A stretch of DNA of 18,143 bases. It comes from Candidatus Anoxychlamydiales bacterium (GTDB lineage Bacteria; Chlamydiota; Chlamydiia; Chlamydiales; SM23-39). The stretch covers positions 1 to 18,143 of the forward strand of contig JAAKFW010000007.1 of the NCBI GenBank assembly GCA_011064905.1, given 5' to 3'. The notes below the pieces were generated by a model. The model worked only from the letters and a program-made list of their open reading frames with translations. It was not told where the DNA came from and did no database searches. A program made the translations under genes and the position numbers. Each line of letters starts with the position of its first letter. The first letter of the stretch is position 1. Positions 15,630 to 18,143 of this stretch are shown here, piece after piece.

Positions 15630-16200
15630 AACTCTTTTTATATTTCTTATAATCTTATCGGTAATATTTTTAAGATATTTTTATGTTAAAAGTCCTAAGT
15701 CAAAAAAAATGCCCGAAGTTATCTCTACAAAATATATAGATATAGCAGCTTTAGATAATCAAAAAATATCGAAGGTTCATTTCAAAGAGAAAGATTTTGT
15801 AAAAAAACAAGATTTGCTTTTAGAGTTTGATATAACAGATATCAAAGCTAAAATAAAACACATCAAAACAAAAATTGATTATGAAAATGAAAAGTTAACG
15901 CTTCTAAAATTTGAAGAAGAAAAATCTTTAGAGACCTATTTGAATTCAAAAAAAGATGAAAAGCCTGAAATAAAAGTGGTGCATTCAAATTTAAAAAAGT
16001 TAGAAAAAAAACAGCTATTATTTAAGATACAAAAAGCTAAAATTGATATGTTCGTAGCAGAGCTTGCTAGAGCTAAAAATGAGAAAAGAAAAGCTTTTAT
16101 TTATAGTCCAATCGATGGTCAGATAGCAGAAAATTTTACATATATTGGCAAAACCACGTTTGAAAAAGAAAAATTACTTTCTATATCTGATCAAAAATAA
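15598..16200 (+). CDS. Short HlyD/membrane-fusion-like protein
   Basis: 200 residues. A lysine-rich start (MAKKKQKKIVK) is followed by one membrane helix at about 12-30, so the rest faces the periplasm. Residues 46-79 (including KISKVHFKEKDFVKKQDLLLEFD) form the first half of a biotinyl-lipoyl-like domain, 80-160 a charged coiled-coil hairpin, and about 166-198 (SPIDGQIAENFTYIGKTTF) the second lipoyl half. This is the core of HlyD/EmrA-type adaptor proteins, but the C-terminal beta-barrel and membrane-proximal domains are absent. ATG 15598 is preferred to GTG 15586 because it gives the classical basic start; neither has a strong ribosome site, and coupling to the overlapping upstream gene is likely. 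Whether it is naturally short or truncated is open. Confidence 0.7.
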   Translation: MAKKKQKKIVKTLFIFLIILSVIFLRYFYVKSPKSKKMPEVISTKYIDIAALDNQKISKVHFKEKDFVKKQDLLLEFDITDIKAKIKHIKTKIDYENEKLTLLKFEEEKSLETYLNSKKDEKPEIKVVHSNLKKLEKKQLLFKIQKAKIDMFVAELARAKNEKRKAFIYSPIDGQIAENFTYIGKTTFEKEKLLSISDQK

Positions 16201-16327
16201 TTTTAATTAATACGCTAAATTTTTTATTACTGAATAAATGATTCGCAAGTAAGATAACGTTTTTATAATCAGCTAAATGGCGTTTTATCAAGAAAACACA
16301 AAGGTTATTTTTTGTAAGCGTTTTATA

Positions 16328-16363
16328 GCAAGGATCTTGCTGCAGGGCGGTCTGGCTTGCAGC
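16328..16363. repeat. Two adjacent hairpins before the second dyad array
   Basis: GCAAG-gat-CTTGC (16328-16340) shares its last two bases with a second inverted repeat, GCTGCA (16339-16344) and TGCAGC (16358-16363), around 13 nt. It is the most GC-rich patch of this gap and could terminate transcription from the HlyD-like gene or bind protein. The remaining stretch 16201-16327 shows only a short direct repeat GCGTTTTAT (16280 and 16318) and no gene. Confidence 0.4.
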
Positions 16364-16364
16364 T

Positions 16365-16507
16365 TTACTTCAAAATGACATTTGTTAATCTTGAGTAAAT
16401 ATATCGAGCGCTGTAAACTTACTTCAAAATGACATTTGTTAATCTTGAGTAAATAAATTGATTGTTGTAAACTTACTACAAAATGACATATGTATATTTG
16501 GAGTAAA
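16365..16507. promoter_or_regulatory. Three-copy dyad array (TTACT...GAGTAAA) upstream of the second ATPase gene
   Basis: Three 35-nt sites lie at 16365-16399, 16419-16453 and 16473-16507, exactly 54 bp apart. Sites 1 and 2 are identical over 35 nt; site 3 differs at 6 positions. Each is an interrupted palindrome (TTTACT-TCA at the left, TG-AGTAAA at the right) with a shared core CAAAATGACAT; the 19-nt linkers are not conserved except for a TGTAAAC next to sites 2 and 3. Site 3 contains the ribosome-binding GGAG (16500-16503), ends 2 nt before the start codon and covers any nearby -10 element (TATGTA or TATATT near 16489-16498). The spacing and placement match the unrelated-sequence array at 9712-9855. 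Confidence 0.85.
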
Positions 16508-16509
16508 CT

Positions 16510-17952
16510 ATGAGTTCAAGTAGATTCGTTGGTAGAGAGAAGCAATTGGCCTCTTTAGAGCGTCTCCTAAAGAAAAAAACAGCGAGTTTAGTCGTAATTA
16601 AAGGTAGGCGTCGGGTAGGAAAAAGTCGTTTGATAGAAGAGTTTGGGGGTAAACATCCCTTTTTTACTTTTTGTGGTTTGGCTCCGACAGAAAAAATGAC
16701 AGCACAATCACAACGTGATGAATTCTCTCTATTATTAAGTCAACAATTTGGATTCCCCCAGGTTTATGCTGATGATTGGAGCAAATTATTTATTCTTTTA
16801 GCTGAAAAAATAAAAACAGGACGGAAAATTATTTTATTTGACGAAATTACCTGGATGGCAGATAAAGATCCTGCTTTTTTAAGTAAGTTAAAAAATGCTT
16901 GGGATTTACATTTAAAGAAAAATTCAAAATTAATTTTAATTTTATGTGGTTCGATTTCGGGTTGGATTGAAAAAAACATTCTTAGTAGTTCCGGTTTTTT
17001 TGGTCGAATATCTGAAAAAATTACTTTGAATCAACTTTCATTAAATAATTGTAATAAAATGCTTACAAATATAGGTTTCAAGAGATCAGATTTAGAAAAA
17101 TTTATGATCTTGTCAATTACCGGGGGTATACCATGGTATTTAGAACAAATTGATCCTGATATATCTGCTCAAGAGAACATAAAGAAATTATGTTTTGAAC
17201 CAGATGGATTGCTTGTGGATGAATTTAAATATATTTTTTCAGATCTTTTTGGTCGCCGAAGTAATATATATAAGAAAATTATAAAATATTTAGTAAAAAC
17301 CCCTGCTGAATTTGAGGAAATTGCATTAGGTATTAAATATGAAGCTAGTGGAGCATTAAGCGAGTATCTTAATGAATTAATCATGTCGGGTTTTTTGAAA
17401 CGAGATCTAACTTGGTTTTTAAAAGGGGGAAAGGAATCAAAATTAAGTAAATATCGTTTGTCTGATAATTATCTTCGGTTTTTCTTGAGATATATGTCTC
17501 CAAAATTGGATCGTATTAAAAAAGGTCAATTTATGGATATAGATCTTTCAAGTTTTGCCGGATTACAAAGTGTTCTTGGATTGCAATTTGAAAACCTAGT
17601 ATTAAATAATAGAAAATCAATATTAAAACTGCTTAATATAAGGCCTGATGATGTAATAGATGAGAATCCATTTTTTCAACGTAAAACAGATCGTCAGGGA
17701 GGATGTCAAATTGATTATCTAATTCAAACGAAATATAACACGTTATATGTTTGCGAAATCAAATTTTCTAAAAATGAAATTAAATCTGATATTATTAATC
17801 AGATGAAAAAGAAGATATCTCGTATTGCTATTCCAAGAGGTTTTGCTTGTATTCCGGTATTGATTCATGTGACCGATGTAAACGATGGAGTAAATAATGT
17901 CGATTATTTTGGTAAAATAATTAATTTTTCACAATTACTTGAGGCAGAATAG
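16510..17952 (+). CDS. Archaeal-type ATPase with C-terminal DUF234 / PD-(D/E)XK-like domain, paralogue 2
   Basis: 480 residues, the same length and domain order as the gene at 9868-11310 and roughly half identical by eye. Walker A is GRRRVGKS (32-39), Walker B IILFDEITW, and the family motif ITGGIPWYLEQID is present. The putative winged-helix region differs from its paralogue at the helix ASGALSEYLNELIMSG (SSGRFSEYLTDLTKAG in the other). The nuclease-like triad is D402 in GCQIDYLIQTK with E416-I-K418 in CEIKFS. GGAG lies 6 nt before ATG 16510, inside the last dyad. The function is unproven; a DNA-acting ATPase/nuclease that controls its own gene through the dyads is my inference. It lies between a shortened HlyD-like gene and a probable Rsm22-like gene 15 nt downstream, unrelated neighbours that again suggest an inserted cassette. 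Confidence 0.85.
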   Translation: MSSSRFVGREKQLASLERLLKKKTASLVVIKGRRRVGKSRLIEEFGGKHPFFTFCGLAPTEKMTAQSQRDEFSLLLSQQFGFPQVYADDWSKLFILLAEKIKTGRKIILFDEITWMADKDPAFLSKLKNAWDLHLKKNSKLILILCGSISGWIEKNILSSSGFFGRISEKITLNQLSLNNCNKMLTNIGFKRSDLEKFMILSITGGIPWYLEQIDPDISAQENIKKLCFEPDGLLVDEFKYIFSDLFGRRSNIYKKIIKYLVKTPAEFEEIALGIKYEASGALSEYLNELIMSGFLKRDLTWFLKGGKESKLSKYRLSDNYLRFFLRYMSPKLDRIKKGQFMDIDLSSFAGLQSVLGLQFENLVLNNRKSILKLLNIRPDDVIDENPFFQRKTDRQGGCQIDYLIQTKYNTLYVCEIKFSKNEIKSDIINQMKKKISRIAIPRGFACIPVLIHVTDVNDGVNNVDYFGKIINFSQLLEAE

Positions 17953-17967
17953 AGATGAGATATTTTA

Positions 17968-18143
17968 ATGAATGATCCTCCAAAACAGCTTTTTGATTCT
18001 ATAAACGCACTTTTTGAAAACGTTTCTCTAAAAGAGCTAAAATTAATTAATTTAGAGCTCTCTAAAAAATATAAAACACAAAAACACAAATTTTTTTCCT
18101 CTGATAAAGAGAGGCTCTCATATATTGCATCTAGAATGCCGGC
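17968..18143 (+). CDS. Probable Rsm22-like ribosomal methyltransferase, N-terminus only
   Basis: 58 codons run off the window edge. The visible chain begins MNDPPKQLFDSINALFENVS and ends with S-D-K-E-R-L-S-Y-I-A-S-R-M-P-A. The 'a-Y-i-a-x-R-M-P-A' segment resembles the N-terminal conserved block of Rsm22-family (small-subunit-associated) methyltransferases. This rests on one short motif, so the call is tentative; the SAM-binding domain would lie beyond the window. The start codon is 15 nt after the ATPase stop with only a weak GAGATGAG upstream, so translation may depend on read-through from the ATPase gene. Confidence 0.45.
   Translation, partial: MNDPPKQLFDSINALFENVSLKELKLINLELSKKYKTQKHKFFSSDKERLSYIASRMP

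Noticed and set aside
16365..16507. Repeat-spacer-repeat pattern resembling a tiny CRISPR array
   Set aside because: Linkers are only 19 nt and partly alike, the repeats are dyads placed on a promoter and start codon, and no cas gene is near.

Overview
The window is AT-rich bacterial chromosome, most likely from a chlamydia-related bacterium (order Chlamydiales) outside the family Chlamydiaceae. The reasons are a set of tandem outer-membrane proteins of the MOMP-like / Legionella-OMP type that is expanded in environmental chlamydiae, a PATR-repeat autotransporter, the typically chlamydial pairing of ispA with a short GlmU-like acyltransferase, and a glucokinase, which environmental chlamydiae have and Chlamydiaceae lack. 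The genus cannot be fixed by reading alone.

Layout. 1-3838: 3' part of a very long autotransporter adhesin gene with about 100-residue passenger repeats, a cysteine cluster and a C-terminal beta-barrel. 3839-4262: a gap holding, on the minus strand, the decayed N-terminus of an AAA-type ATPase gene with a 19-bp-arm dyad just in front of its start, followed by a probable promoter. 4275-7468: three paralogous MOMP-like outer-membrane proteins in one plus-strand operon. 7465-8445 (minus): glucokinase, whose stop codon interlocks with that of the third OMP. 8587-9591: recA with a hairpin terminator. 9868-11310: a 480-residue ATPase/nuclease-fold protein preceded by three dyad repeats. 11325-12906 (minus): overlapping ispA and glmU-like genes. 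12907-13170: a spacer rich in DnaA-box-like 9-mers. 13171-13245 (minus): tRNA-Pro(GGG), whose promoter shares its -35 element with the divergent ung promoter. 13349-16200: ung, an MFS transporter, a small charged protein and a short HlyD-like protein. 16510-17952: a second 480-residue ATPase/nuclease paralogue, again behind three dyad repeats. 17968-end: the start of a probable Rsm22-like methyltransferase.

The housekeeping genes (recA, ispA, glmU-like, tRNA-Pro, ung, glk) are ordinary. The most interesting signal is the pair of ATPase/PD-(D/E)XK genes. They are about half identical in protein. Each is preceded by three 34-35-nt inverted-repeat sites spaced 54-55 bp apart, and the last site covers the likely promoter and abuts or overlaps the ribosome-binding site. 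The geometry is the same in both loci but the DNA sequence of the sites is entirely different. This looks like a family of self-regulating or selfish ATPase-nuclease genes in which each member has its own cognate DNA site. The relic at 3841-4036 may be a third, degraded case. No experiment or database search backs this; it is read from sequence.
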